Source of the DNA: Virgifigura sp964551315
GTDB taxonomy: Bacteria > Pseudomonadota > Alphaproteobacteria > Dongiales > Dongiaceae
NCBI GenBank assembly: GCA_964551315.1
Contig: CAZKCM010000011.1
Location: forward strand, 1 to 64,000
Direction: 5' to 3'
DNA: 64,000 bases
Part shown: piece after piece, positions 40,851 through 48,596 of the stretch
Layout of the letters: each line of letters begins with the position of its first letter
Numbering within the stretch: the first letter of the stretch is position 1
Notes under the pieces: model-generated
Database searches by the model: none
What the model was told of the DNA's origin: nothing
The model's input: only the letters and a program-made list of their open reading frames with translations
Made by a program: the position numbers and the translations under genes

Positions 40851-42899
40851 CTAATCCCGTTTCCGGTTCAGACTGGTGATGCGCTCAAGCCACTTCTCCA
40901 GCGTGCTCTGCTCTCCCGGCGCCCCCGCCTGGGCGCCGCCCGCGGATCGGGCCTGGGCGCCCGAACCCGGCTGCTGCGCTGCTTCCGCGATGGCCGGGGC
41001 CAGCAGCGGCCGGGCGGGCCGACCCTCCAGCGCCCGGCTCATGAAGCCCTGCCAGAGCCGGGCCGGCATGGTTCCGCCGGAGATCGCCGCCATGGGCGCG
41101 CCGTCGTCGTTGCCGAGCCAGACGCCGGTAACGAGTTCGGCGGTGAAGCCGACGAACCAGGCGTCGCGGAAGTCCTGGCTGGTGCCGGTCTTGCCGGCGG
41201 CGGGCCGATCGAGACCGGCCTGACGCCCCGTGCCCCACTCCACCGTCGCGGTCATCAGATCGACCATCTCCGCCACGTCGCCCGGACGGACCAGACGGCC
41301 GAGCCCGGAACCGGAGCGGTGATAGAGGATCACCCCCCGGCTGTCGCGGATCTCCTCGATGCCGTGCGGCCAGACGCCGTATCCCTGGTTTGCAAAGACG
41401 CTGTAGGCGGCGGTGAGCTCGATCAGGGACACCTCGCTGGCGCCAAGCGCGATGCTCGGATGGGCGGCGAGGTCACTGGTGATACCGAGGCGCTGCGCGG
41501 CCGCCACCACGGCGTCGCGGCCCACCCGCTCCGAGATCTGGACCGCGACGCTGTTGAGGGACCGGGCGAAGGCCTCGCGCAGCGTTACCTCGCCGTAGTA
41601 CCGGTTGTTGTAGTTGTCCGGCCTCCACTTGCCGACCGAGATGGGCCGGTCCACGAACCGGCTGTCGGGCGTAAGGCCGCTTTCCATGGCGGCGAGGAAA
41701 ACGAAGAGCTTGAAGGCCGAGCCCGGTTGCCGCAGCGCCTGGGTCGCGCGGTTGAACTGGCTGCGGGCATAAGCGCGGCCGCCGATCATGGCGCGGACGG
41801 CGCCGTCGGGCGTCATCGCGACCAGGGCGCCCTGCTGGACTTTCGCCTCGGCGCCGTGCTCCGCCAGCAGGCGGGTCATTTCCTCCTGGGCGATGCGCTG
41901 CAGCCGCGGATCGAGGGTGGTGACGACCACGAGGTCGCGGTCGCTGTAGCCGACATAGCCCGAGACCTGATCCAGCACCCAGTCGGCGAAGTACCGGCCC
42001 GTCGGCGCGGCCACGACGACGCCGGCACCGCCCTGGCTCTGCGCCACCTGCTCCGCCTGCGCGGCGGTGAGGTAGCCGGCCGCGACCATGTTCCGGAGCA
42101 CCAGCTCCGCCCGTGCGGCCGCGGCATCCGGATCCGACAACGGGTTGTAGCGCGAGGGAGCCTTCAGGAGCCCCGCCAGCATGGCCGCCTCGTAGACCGT
42201 TACCGCCGCCGCCGGCTTGCCGAAGAAGCGCCGCGCCGCCGCGTCGACGCCATAGGTGCCGGCGCCGAAATAGACCCGGTTGAGGTAGAGGCTGAGGATC
42301 TGGTCCTTGGTGAATTTGTGCTCGAGCCAGAGAGCGAGCAGTATCTCCTGGCCCTTGCGGCGGATCGTCCGCTCGGGCGTCAGGAAGATGTTCTTCGCAA
42401 GCTGCTGCGTGATGGTGCTGCCGCCCTGCGAGAGCTCCCAATCGCGCAGATTGACGTAGAGCGCGCGGGCAAGGCCGATCGGGTCCACGCCGAAATGCTC
42501 GTAGAACCGCCGGTCCTCGGTCGCCAGCACGGCCCGCGGCAGATAGGGCGGCAGGTCGGCGAGGCGGACCGGCTCGCCGTACAAGTCGCCGTAGGTCGCG
42601 ATGACGGTGCCGTCGGACGCGAGCAGCGTCACGCTGGGGCGGCGGTTGATCTCGTTCAGCTTGGAGACGTCCGGCAGGTCGTAGGCCAGCCAGGCCGTGA
42701 AGCACAGCGCGAAGAAGGCCGCCCAGACCAAGGCAACGACGCTCCACTTGACCAAGAAGGGAAGGATCGACCGGCGGGCGGTGCGCGACTTGGCGGTGCC
42801 GGAACGACGCCCACCACCGTTGCCTCGCCCGTTGCCTGTGTGAGAACGGCCGGCGGTTCGGCGGCCGTTGCGAGAGGGTCGGGATTTCTTCTGTGCCAT
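40851..42899 (-). CDS. Penicillin-binding protein 1A family, bifunctional transglycosylase/transpeptidase
   Basis: A 682-residue class A PBP. A basic Ser/Gly-rich cytoplasmic tail of about 45 residues precedes the membrane anchor (residues 47-69). The GT51 domain has VLATEDRRFYEHFGVDPIGL near residue 110 and the QGGSTITQQLAKNIFLTPER block near 143. The transpeptidase domain carries the three penicillin motifs: SAFK near residue 394, SLN in ARSLNSVAVQI near 455, and KTG in AAGKTGTSQDF near 561. It makes and crosslinks peptidoglycan. The C-terminal 60 residues are Ala/Gly/Gln-rich. The start at 42899 (MAQKKSRPSRNG) is the first ATG that precedes the tail. It diverges from a GNAT gene. Confidence 0.94.
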   Translation of the reverse strand: MAQKKSRPSRNGRRTAGRSHTGNGRGNGGGRRSGTAKSRTARRSILPFLVKWSVVALVWAAFFALCFTAWLAYDLPDVSKLNEINRRPSVTLLASDGTVIATYGDLYGEPVRLADLPPYLPRAVLATEDRRFYEHFGVDPIGLARALYVNLRDWELSQGGSTITQQLAKNIFLTPERTIRRKGQEILLALWLEHKFTKDQILSLYLNRVYFGAGTYGVDAAARRFFGKPAAAVTVYEAAMLAGLLKAPSRYNPLSDPDAAAARAELVLRNMVAAGYLTAAQAEQVAQSQGGAGVVVAAPTGRYFADWVLDQVSGYVGYSDRDLVVVTTLDPRLQRIAQEEMTRLLAEHGAEAKVQQGALVAMTPDGAVRAMIGGRAYARSQFNRATQALRQPGSAFKLFVFLAAMESGLTPDSRFVDRPISVGKWRPDNYNNRYYGEVTLREAFARSLNSVAVQISERVGRDAVVAAAQRLGITSDLAAHPSIALGASEVSLIELTAAYSVFANQGYGVWPHGIEEIRDSRGVILYHRSGSGLGRLVRPGDVAEMVDLMTATVEWGTGRQAGLDRPAAGKTGTSQDFRDAWFVGFTAELVTGVWLGNDDGAPMAAISGGTMPARLWQGFMSRALEGRPARPLLAPAIAEAAQQPGSGAQARSAGGAQAGAPGEQSTLEKWLERITSLNRKRD

Positions 42900-43043
42900 C
42901 GACCCGCTGTTTACGAGATTCGCCGTGGGGATGCCAATAGAACTGCCCGACGCGGACGGCGCCGCCGACTGTGTTGCGGGCTTCTCGGCCAATTGCCTGG
43001 CCCGGAGCCGCATGGCAGCATCACTGCGCCCCTGCTTCGGCGA

Positions 43044-44039
43044 ATGACGGAGTCCATGCCTGTCTCTCGTTCCCCTTTCGTCATTCGCGCGGCAACGCCC
43101 CGCGACGGCGAGCGCGTCGCCGAAATGGCGGCGGCTCTGTCCCGTGAGGAGGGCGGGCCACCTTCGCGGTTCTCGGCCGAGGCCTTTCGGCGCGACGGGT
43201 TCGGCCAAAGTCCCGCCTTCGCCTGCCTGGTCGCCGAACGCGACGGCACCGTCATCGGCTACGCGCTCCACCACCCCGATTACGACACGGGCCGGCTCGC
43301 GCGGGGCGTCTACCTATCCGATCTTTATGTCGAAAAGACGGCACGGCGACTGGGAGCCGGCCGCGCCCTGATGGCGGCAACCGCCCGTGCCGGGCGGCGC
43401 TTGGGGACGCGTCGGCTGGGGTGGGGCGTGCTCCGCCACAACGCGCCCGCGCGCCGCTTCTACGAAACCATCGGCCGGGAACGGGACGGGGCGCTGATCT
43501 GCTCCGTCGCCGCGGAGCGGTTCGAGCGCCTGGCGAAGGGCGCCGCGCCGCTGTCGGCGCCGGCCGTCATCCGCCCGGCCCGGCCGGCCGACGGCGGCGC
43601 GCTCGCCGCGATGCTGGGCGCGTTCAAGGCCGAGACGCACCGGTCGCCCCCGGCGGAGGCCGAGCCTGTCCTGCGCGCCCACGGCTTCGGCCCCGGGGCC
43701 GCTTTCGCCGCCCTGATCGCGGAACGGGACGGGATCCCGGTCGGCTACGCGCTGTTCGTGCCCGCCTATGACACGGAAAGCAGCGCCCGCGGCGCCTTCC
43801 TTTCGGACCTCTACGTCACACCGGCAGCGCGCGGCCGGGGACTCGGCCGCACCCTGATCGCCGCGACCGCCCGCGCCGCCGCCCGCAACGGCGGCCATTT
43901 CATTTACTGGGAGGTGCCGAAGAGCGATTCCCGGGCCCGGGCGCTCGGCAAGGGCATGGCGGAAGAGCTGGAGCAGGTCATCCTCTGCGTCGCCGAGGGA
44001 GAAGACTTCGACCGGCTCGCCGCGGCGGAGTCGGCCTGA
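43044..44039 (+). CDS. Tandem double GNAT acetyltransferase
   Basis: A 331-residue protein made of two GNAT domains in one chain. Domain 1 spans about residues 12-160 with LSDLYVEKTARRLGAGRALM (acetyl-CoA loop RRLGAG). Domain 2 spans about 170-325 with LSDLYVTPAARGRGLGRTLI (loop RGRGLG). The two halves share matching stretches such as GYALHHPDYDT and GYALFVPAYDT, so they arose by duplication. Each resembles diamine or amino acid N-acetyltransferases. A second ATG at 43056 is an alternative start. The substrate is unknown. The gene is divergent from the PBP1A gene with about 144 bases between them. Confidence 0.9.
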   Translation: MTESMPVSRSPFVIRAATPRDGERVAEMAAALSREEGGPPSRFSAEAFRRDGFGQSPAFACLVAERDGTVIGYALHHPDYDTGRLARGVYLSDLYVEKTARRLGAGRALMAATARAGRRLGTRRLGWGVLRHNAPARRFYETIGRERDGALICSVAAERFERLAKGAAPLSAPAVIRPARPADGGALAAMLGAFKAETHRSPPAEAEPVLRAHGFGPGAAFAALIAERDGIPVGYALFVPAYDTESSARGAFLSDLYVTPAARGRGLGRTLIAATARAAARNGGHFIYWEVPKSDSRARALGKGMAEELEQVILCVAEGEDFDRLAAAESA

Positions 44040-44128
44040 AGGCAGCTTCAGGGAAAGGGGCGCGCCGGCACGGCGCCCGTTTCCGGTGACACCGTGCCGG
44101 TCCCCCGCGCCCTTGACGGCCGTCGCGC

Positions 44129-45304
44129 CTAGCTCGTGGCGAAGTCGCCCAGGTGCTGCATCTGGGCGTCGGCGTTGACGCCGAGCAACGAGACGTCGTC
44201 CGATCCGGACTCCACCGCGTCAAACGAAGCGGCGGCCGTGTCGTCCCCGACTCCGTTCAGGCCATCGAGAATCGACTGATCCTCGATCGGGTCGGGCTGC
44301 GGGGCAGTGCCCTCATCGATGACCGCGCTGAAGTCGAGCCCGTCCTGATCGGTCTCGCCGCCCAGGGCCGCGCCCGCCGACTGAAGTGCAGCATCGTCCT
44401 CACCGCCGTCCGCCGGATCGGCTTCGCCGGCCTCCGTCGCGGCCGCGCTATCCGCCGCCGCGTCGCTGCCGTCGCCGGCCGTATCGTCACCGGCGGCATC
44501 ATCCGTGGCGACATCCTCGGCGGCGCCAGCCTTTTCGGCGGCTTCCCCGGCGGCGGCGCCCTGGTCGGCCCCGTCATCGTCGGCGCCTTCGGACGCGGCG
44601 ATCCCGGCCTGAGTCTGGGTTTCGGTTTCCGCCGAGTCGGTGGCGTCATCGCCGCCTTCCGCCACGCCGAGGTCATCCTCGGAGGCCACGGCGTCGTCCG
44701 TGGCGACGGTGCCCAGCACGCTCAGATTGACCGCCGGCCCACCGATGTTCTCGAAGCCGACGGACGAGACGTCGGACAGGTAGAAGTCCTCCCCGCCCGT
44801 GATCTCGAGAGCGACGACAGACGACGCGCCCGCCGAGGAGTCGGCGCCTTGGCCGTCATCGGTACCGGCCGCATCGTCCGCGGAGCCGACGGCGACGTCG
44901 CCGTCATCGTCACCGGCGGTGAGACCGGTGTCGATGGCAAGGTCGGTGACGGCGAAGTCACTGGAGTCGTTGATCCGAAGAGCGGCGCCTTCCTCGAGCG
45001 AGGCATCGTCCGCCACCCGGATCGTCGCACCGTTCCCGTCGATCTTGAAGCCCTCCGCACCGTCCAGGAGCAGCCCTCCGGTGAGGGTGTAGACGCCATC
45101 GGCCTCGAAATTCAGCGTGCCGCCGTTCTGCTGGAGATGATCGAGCGCCGCCTGGATCGCGGCGGTGTCGTCGGTCCCGTCATTGGCCGTTGCACCAAAT
45201 TGCTCAACGTCGACGGAAGAACCGGAAAAGTTCATGACCTCGTCCAGATCCGGAAAAGTTGATTCGGTGACTTCATTCCTCAGTTCGGCAGATTCATTTC
45301 GCAT
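44129..45304 (-). CDS. Extremely acidic protein with a beta-helix (pectate-lyase-3-like) N-terminal region
   Basis: A 391-residue protein with no signal peptide and no membrane helix. Residues 30-135 resemble the start of a right-handed beta-helix of the pectate lyase 3/epimerase type (VEQFGATANDGTDDTAAIQA, then LLLDGAEGFKIDGNGATIRV and ALRINDSSDFAVTDLAID). The remainder is low-complexity and dominated by Asp, Ala, Glu, Gly and Ser, with few Lys or Arg (for example AGDDTAGDGSDAAADSAAAT). The beta-helix is too short to be a complete enzyme. The ATG at 45304 follows GGAGG. It could be a secreted, calcium-binding or surface protein exported without a cleaved signal, but this is inference. An arylsulfotransferase-like gene diverges from it. 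Confidence 0.75.
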   Translation of the reverse strand: MRNESAELRNEVTESTFPDLDEVMNFSGSSVDVEQFGATANDGTDDTAAIQAALDHLQQNGGTLNFEADGVYTLTGGLLLDGAEGFKIDGNGATIRVADDASLEEGAALRINDSSDFAVTDLAIDTGLTAGDDDGDVAVGSADDAAGTDDGQGADSSAGASSVVALEITGGEDFYLSDVSSVGFENIGGPAVNLSVLGTVATDDAVASEDDLGVAEGGDDATDSAETETQTQAGIAASEGADDDGADQGAAAGEAAEKAGAAEDVATDDAAGDDTAGDGSDAAADSAAATEAGEADPADGGEDDAALQSAGAALGGETDQDGLDFSAVIDEGTAPQPDPIEDQSILDGLNGVGDDTAAASFDAVESGSDDVSLLGVNADAQMQHLGDFATS

Positions 45305-45339
45305 TACGCCTCCGTTTCTTGATAGAGCCAAGACAATAA

Positions 45340-45365
45340 GGGCGATAGCATTTATCTATCAGCCC
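45340..45365 (-). promoter_or_regulatory. Leader hairpin upstream of the acidic protein gene
   Basis: GGGCGATAG (45340-45348) pairs with CTATC and GCCC (45356-45365, one bulged base), around a seven-base AT-rich loop. It lies 36 bases upstream of the start of the acidic protein gene, on the leader side. It could be a leader structure or part of an operator; no T-run follows on the minus strand, so I do not call it a terminator. Confidence 0.3.
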
Positions 45366-45563
45366 TCGGCCCTGTTTCAGTGATGCCAAATTATTTGTTG
45401 TCTGTGCGTGGCATTATCGGGCGGAAAAAGTGAGAGGCGCCATGCGCTTGTCCCCCGACGGTCGCGGCGGTGTGGCGACGGTTGCCCGAGCCACATTTTA
45501 ACTGTAATCCGCCGGTTGCCTGGGATGCGGAAACCGCACGGAACGAGGAGGGCATTGCGAGGC

Positions 45564-46952
45564 ATGGATCGGCAACAGGATCGGGACGGTACGGCCCAGG
45601 ACGGCCAAACGGGCTCCCGGCTCGACAAGGTCCTGTATGCGGGCTTTCTGGCGGCGCTGATGGCGCTTGCCCTGGTGGCGGGCGCCGTCCTGACCGCGGC
45701 CGACGTCTTCCCCGGCGCGCAGATCGCCCGCGCCTACCAGGGCGCCAGGGCGCTCTACGACAAGATGACCGCTTACCAGGACGTCTATGCCTCCGACCTT
45801 TGGCATCCGGCGCGCTGGCCCGACAAAGGCGTCACGGTCCATCTTCCCGCGCGCGCGCAGGAGGGCGTGACGCTCTACACCTCGGGCCACGACGCCGCGG
45901 CGTTCCTGGTGTCGATGGACGGAACGGTGCTGCACGAATGGCGCCGGCCGTTCAGCACCGTCTGGGACGACGGCGCGGCGGTGAAGGAGCCGCAGCCCGA
46001 CCCCTATGTCTACTTTCGCAAGGCGGTGGTCTATCCGAACGGCGACCTTCTCGCGGTCTATGAGGGCGTCGGCGACACGCCCTACGGCTATGGTGTGGTC
46101 AAGCTGGACCGCAATTCGGAGGTGATCTGGAGCTATCTGGACCATGCCCATCACGACATCGACATCGGGCCCGACGGGCGGATCTATGCGCTGACCCACG
46201 ACTTCACGGACAGGCCGCTCGACGGGTACGGGAACATCGCGTCACCGCGGCTCGACGACTTCCTCGTCGTCCTGTCGCCCGAGGGCGAAGAGATCAGGAA
46301 GATCCCGCTGATCGACGCCGTCGCCGCGTCGCCCTACCGGCACCTGCTGCACACCGTCTCCTGGTACGCCGTCGGCGACCCGCTCCACGCGAACACCGTG
46401 GACGTCATCACCGAGGAGACCGCGGCACGCTTTCCGTTCGGCAAGCCCGGGCAGATCCTGCTGTCCTTCCGGGAACTCGGGGCCATTGGAGTGCTTGACC
46501 CCGACAGCGGAGAACTCGTCTGGGCGGCGCGCGGCCCCTGGATCGGGCAGCACGATCCGGACATCTTACCGAACGGACATATCCTCCTGTTCGACAATTA
46601 CGGCCATTTCGACACCCCGGAAGGTGGATCGCGGGTGATTGAGTTCGATCCGCGGACGATGGAGATCGTCTGGCAATATGCCGGGACCGCCGACCGGCCG
46701 CTGAACAGCCAGATCCGCGCCTCCCAGCAGCGGCTCGGAAACGGCAATACGCTGATCACGGAATCGAGCGGGGGCCGCATCGTCGAAGTCACGCCCGAGG
46801 GTGAGATTGCCTGGGAGTTCGTCAATCCGGTCCGCGGCGGTCCGCAAGGCGATCGGATCCCGATCATCTGCTGGGCGCAGCGCCTCGACCCGAACACCCT
46901 CGATCCCGATCTGCTTGTGCCGGATACCCCCGCGACGGAGGCCCGGTCGTAA
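45564..46952 (+). CDS. Arylsulfotransferase (ASST)-like membrane-anchored protein
   Basis: A 462-residue protein with one N-terminal membrane helix (about residues 24-47) and a beta-propeller of the ASST type. Repeated blade motifs are visible: HEWRRPFSTVWDDGA near residue 125, VIWSYLDHAHHDIDIGPDGR near 190, LVWAARGPWIGQHDPDILPN near 315 with GHILLFDNYG, and IVWQYAG and IAWEFVNP later. The pattern of Trp-ended blades and His residues fits ASST proteins, which transfer sulfate between phenols. The key residues of characterised enzymes cannot be confirmed here. It diverges from the acidic protein gene and precedes a PEP-CTERM gene after 465 bases. Confidence 0.82.
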   Translation: MDRQQDRDGTAQDGQTGSRLDKVLYAGFLAALMALALVAGAVLTAADVFPGAQIARAYQGARALYDKMTAYQDVYASDLWHPARWPDKGVTVHLPARAQEGVTLYTSGHDAAAFLVSMDGTVLHEWRRPFSTVWDDGAAVKEPQPDPYVYFRKAVVYPNGDLLAVYEGVGDTPYGYGVVKLDRNSEVIWSYLDHAHHDIDIGPDGRIYALTHDFTDRPLDGYGNIASPRLDDFLVVLSPEGEEIRKIPLIDAVAASPYRHLLHTVSWYAVGDPLHANTVDVITEETAARFPFGKPGQILLSFRELGAIGVLDPDSGELVWAARGPWIGQHDPDILPNGHILLFDNYGHFDTPEGGSRVIEFDPRTMEIVWQYAGTADRPLNSQIRASQQRLGNGNTLITESSGGRIVEVTPEGEIAWEFVNPVRGGPQGDRIPIICWAQRLDPNTLDPDLLVPDTPATEARS

Positions 46953-47172
46953 GGCGCCCGGGCCCGGGTCGATTCTTCTGCTCCGGCGCCCTTAGGGCGC
47001 CCGAGGCCGTGCACGCCGGCGGCAGGGGCGGCTCCGCGCCCCGAGCGGTCGAACATGATGCACGGGCGGAGAGGCCTTCGCCTGTCGACGAAATTTACAG
47101 CGCCGGCGAGCCGCAGAGCGGCTGATAAGACCTTGTTGTTAAGGATATTTGTTAACGATTTGCCCGATATTC

Positions 47173-47187
47173 GCTACCGTCGGTAGC
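47173..47187 (+). promoter_or_regulatory. Inverted repeat, possible activator site for the sigma-54 promoter
   Basis: GCTACC and GGTAGC separated by GTC form a perfect palindrome about 145 bases upstream of the -24 element of the sigma-54 promoter. That is the distance range of enhancer sites for sigma-54 activators. PEP-CTERM genes in other bacteria are controlled by the PrsK/PrsR system with RpoN. The link to such an activator is inference; no prsR gene is in the window. Confidence 0.4.
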
Positions 47188-47317
47188 CGAACCGGCTTGG
47201 CTATGCACCGACCCGGCGTCGAGAATTTTAACAATTATTAACAAGATCGCACCGCACCGCGACCCCGCCACCACCACTGCCGTCAAAACCCGATGAAAAC
47301 CAGGTCATTAGCGCGTC

Positions 47318-47333
47318 TGGTACGGGGCTTGCT
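47318..47333 (+). promoter_or_regulatory. Sigma-54 (RpoN) promoter of the PEP-CTERM gene
   Basis: TGGTACGGGGCTTGCT matches the consensus TGGCACG-N4-TTGCW with one mismatch. The GG (-25/-24) and GC (-13/-12) pairs are 12 bases apart, as required. The predicted transcription start is near 47344, leaving a leader of about 75 bases before the gene at 47418. Confidence 0.75.
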
Positions 47334-47417
47334 GCAAGCCGACCCGGGTCACCGGTCGGCGCAAGCGAACCCCGCGAAGCCGGCCGGGGGCTGAGTTCAT
47401 GAACACGGAGTACGGAG

Positions 47418-48218
47418 TTGATGACACATTGGCAAAAGCTCGCTGGAGGCGGTGCACTGGCAATCCTGCTGCTTTCCGGTGCGGCCGATCCGGCCGCTGC
47501 GGCCCCGATCTCGACCTGGAGCTATGAGATCAACAACGCGTTCACCGAATGGACGCCGGGAGGGACCATCGGGTTGAACCCCAACCCGGTCCTGGGCGGT
47601 GCGACCCGCCTCGAATGGCCGCAGAGCTTCGAAGGACCGCGAAGCGCGCTGGAAGTCGACAGCGTCGTGACGGGCAACAACCTCGTTACGAACGGCGCCG
47701 CGGTGGCGGGTCCGCAAATGACGCATTTCAACAATCCGATCCCGACGCATTTGCAGGACGAGTACCTGATGAGCGGCAAGCTGAGCATCCAGGCGACGCT
47801 CACGCCCTCTGTGCCGTCGGCAGGCGGGTCGGTCGGTCCGATGGAGACGTTCTTCGATTTCCTGTTCATGGAAACCGAGAACAAGAGCCCCTGCGGCTTC
47901 GATTCGACCAGCACCTGCGACGACATCTTCCTGCTGGTCGCCACCGGCGAAACCGCACAGACATTCGACTTCGAGGGCGAGACCTACACGCTGATATTCG
48001 GATCGGAGGAGCTGATGCCGCTCAGTGCGGACGAATGCGGCCTGTTCGGCCTTGCCGACTGCATCGGCTTCACCACCACGGAACGTGGCCTTACGCGATT
48101 CAACACGAACCTCAGGATCAGGGGGCCGCAAACGGCCGTGCCGGAGCCGGGGATCCTGGCCCTGTTCGGAGTGGGCCTCGCCGCGCTCGGCCTCATCCGG
48201 CGCCGGAAGGCGGCGTAA
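47418..48218 (+). CDS. THxN-type PEP-CTERM protein
   Basis: A 266-residue exported protein. A signal peptide covers about residues 1-28 (GGALAILLLSGAADPAAA). The body contains the T-H-x-N signature as THFN near residue 102, and a beta-rich sequence with two short Cys-containing loops (SPCGFDSTSTCDD and DECGLFGLADC). The C-terminus is a sorting signal: VPEPG, a hydrophobic helix and RRRKAA. Such proteins are cleaved by an exosortase (EpsH/XrtA) and released to the extracellular polysaccharide. No exosortase gene is in the window. A sigma-54 promoter precedes it and a strong terminator follows it. Confidence 0.9.
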   Translation: MMTHWQKLAGGGALAILLLSGAADPAAAAPISTWSYEINNAFTEWTPGGTIGLNPNPVLGGATRLEWPQSFEGPRSALEVDSVVTGNNLVTNGAAVAGPQMTHFNNPIPTHLQDEYLMSGKLSIQATLTPSVPSAGGSVGPMETFFDFLFMETENKSPCGFDSTSTCDDIFLLVATGETAQTFDFEGETYTLIFGSEELMPLSADECGLFGLADCIGFTTTERGLTRFNTNLRIRGPQTAVPEPGILALFGVGLAALGLIRRRKAA

Positions 48219-48240
48219 CCTCCGTCTGTGCCTTCGCGGG

Positions 48241-48270
48241 AGCGGCGGCCCTTCGGGGTCGCCGCTTTTT
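48241..48270 (+). terminator. Rho-independent terminator after the PEP-CTERM gene (UUCG loop)
   Basis: An 11-base stem (AGCGGCGGCCC pairing with GGGTCGCCGCT, one G-T pair) closes a TTCG tetraloop and runs into TTTTT. The stop codon is 22 bases upstream. The UUCG loop makes this a very stable terminator and defines the PEP-CTERM gene as a single transcription unit. Confidence 0.93.
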
Positions 48271-48421
48271 CCGTCTGCCGGCCGAGCGACCCGGTCGTCA
48301 TCGGCCTGTTGCTCCGGCGCAGGACCTTTGCTTGACATGCGGCGAGAATCCCGAGGCTCGCTCCGGCCTCGAGCGGGACCTGATGCCGGAGGAGATCTGA
48401 CGCCACGGCGCCATCCTGGTA

Positions 48422-48596
48422 TCAGCCGCCGCGGTTGGCGTAGGGCTCCTCCGCGTCATCGGGTGCGGCGATGTCCACCGCCGCCGCCCGGGTCAGATGC
48501 GCCTTCAACTCGGCGATCCGGTCGGGCGACCATCCTGTCGCATCCGTGAGTGTCAGCCACGCGTCGACATAATGCGCCGGCGCATAGACATGCGCC
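48422..48596 (-). pseudogene. Frameshifted C-terminal tail of the alpha/beta-hydrolase
   Basis: Reading the minus strand one base out of the upstream frame, from about 48592, gives a continuous tail of 56 codons starting HVYAPAHYVDAWLTLTD and ending EEPYANRGG, then TGA at 48422-48424. The motif YAPAHYVDAW is what this hydrolase family carries just after TTPMGYG. One extra G in GGC-G-CAT (48593-48596) therefore separates the tail from the main frame. It is either a real mutation or a sequencing error. Confidence 0.8.

Larger units (their letters stand above)
46953..47417 (+). other. Long regulatory region upstream of the PEP-CTERM gene
   Basis: The 465 bases contain no gene. Elements seen: a 7-base palindrome GGCGCCC-TTA-GGGCGCC at 46985-47001 shortly after the ASST-like gene, with no T-run; an AT-rich stretch from about 47125 to 47250 containing TTAA repeats at non-CtrA spacing; the inverted repeat GCTACCGTCGGTAGC at 47173-47187; and the sigma-54 promoter at 47318-47333. 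Confidence 0.6.

Noticed and set aside
40809..43043. Upstream extension of the GNAT frame giving a 1076-residue protein
   Set aside because: This part is antisense to the PBP1A gene. The real gene begins where the GNAT fold begins, near 43044.
47125..47250. CtrA sites in the TTAA-rich stretch before the PEP-CTERM gene
   Set aside because: The TTAA pairs there are separated by nine or six bases rather than seven, so they do not fit the CtrA consensus.
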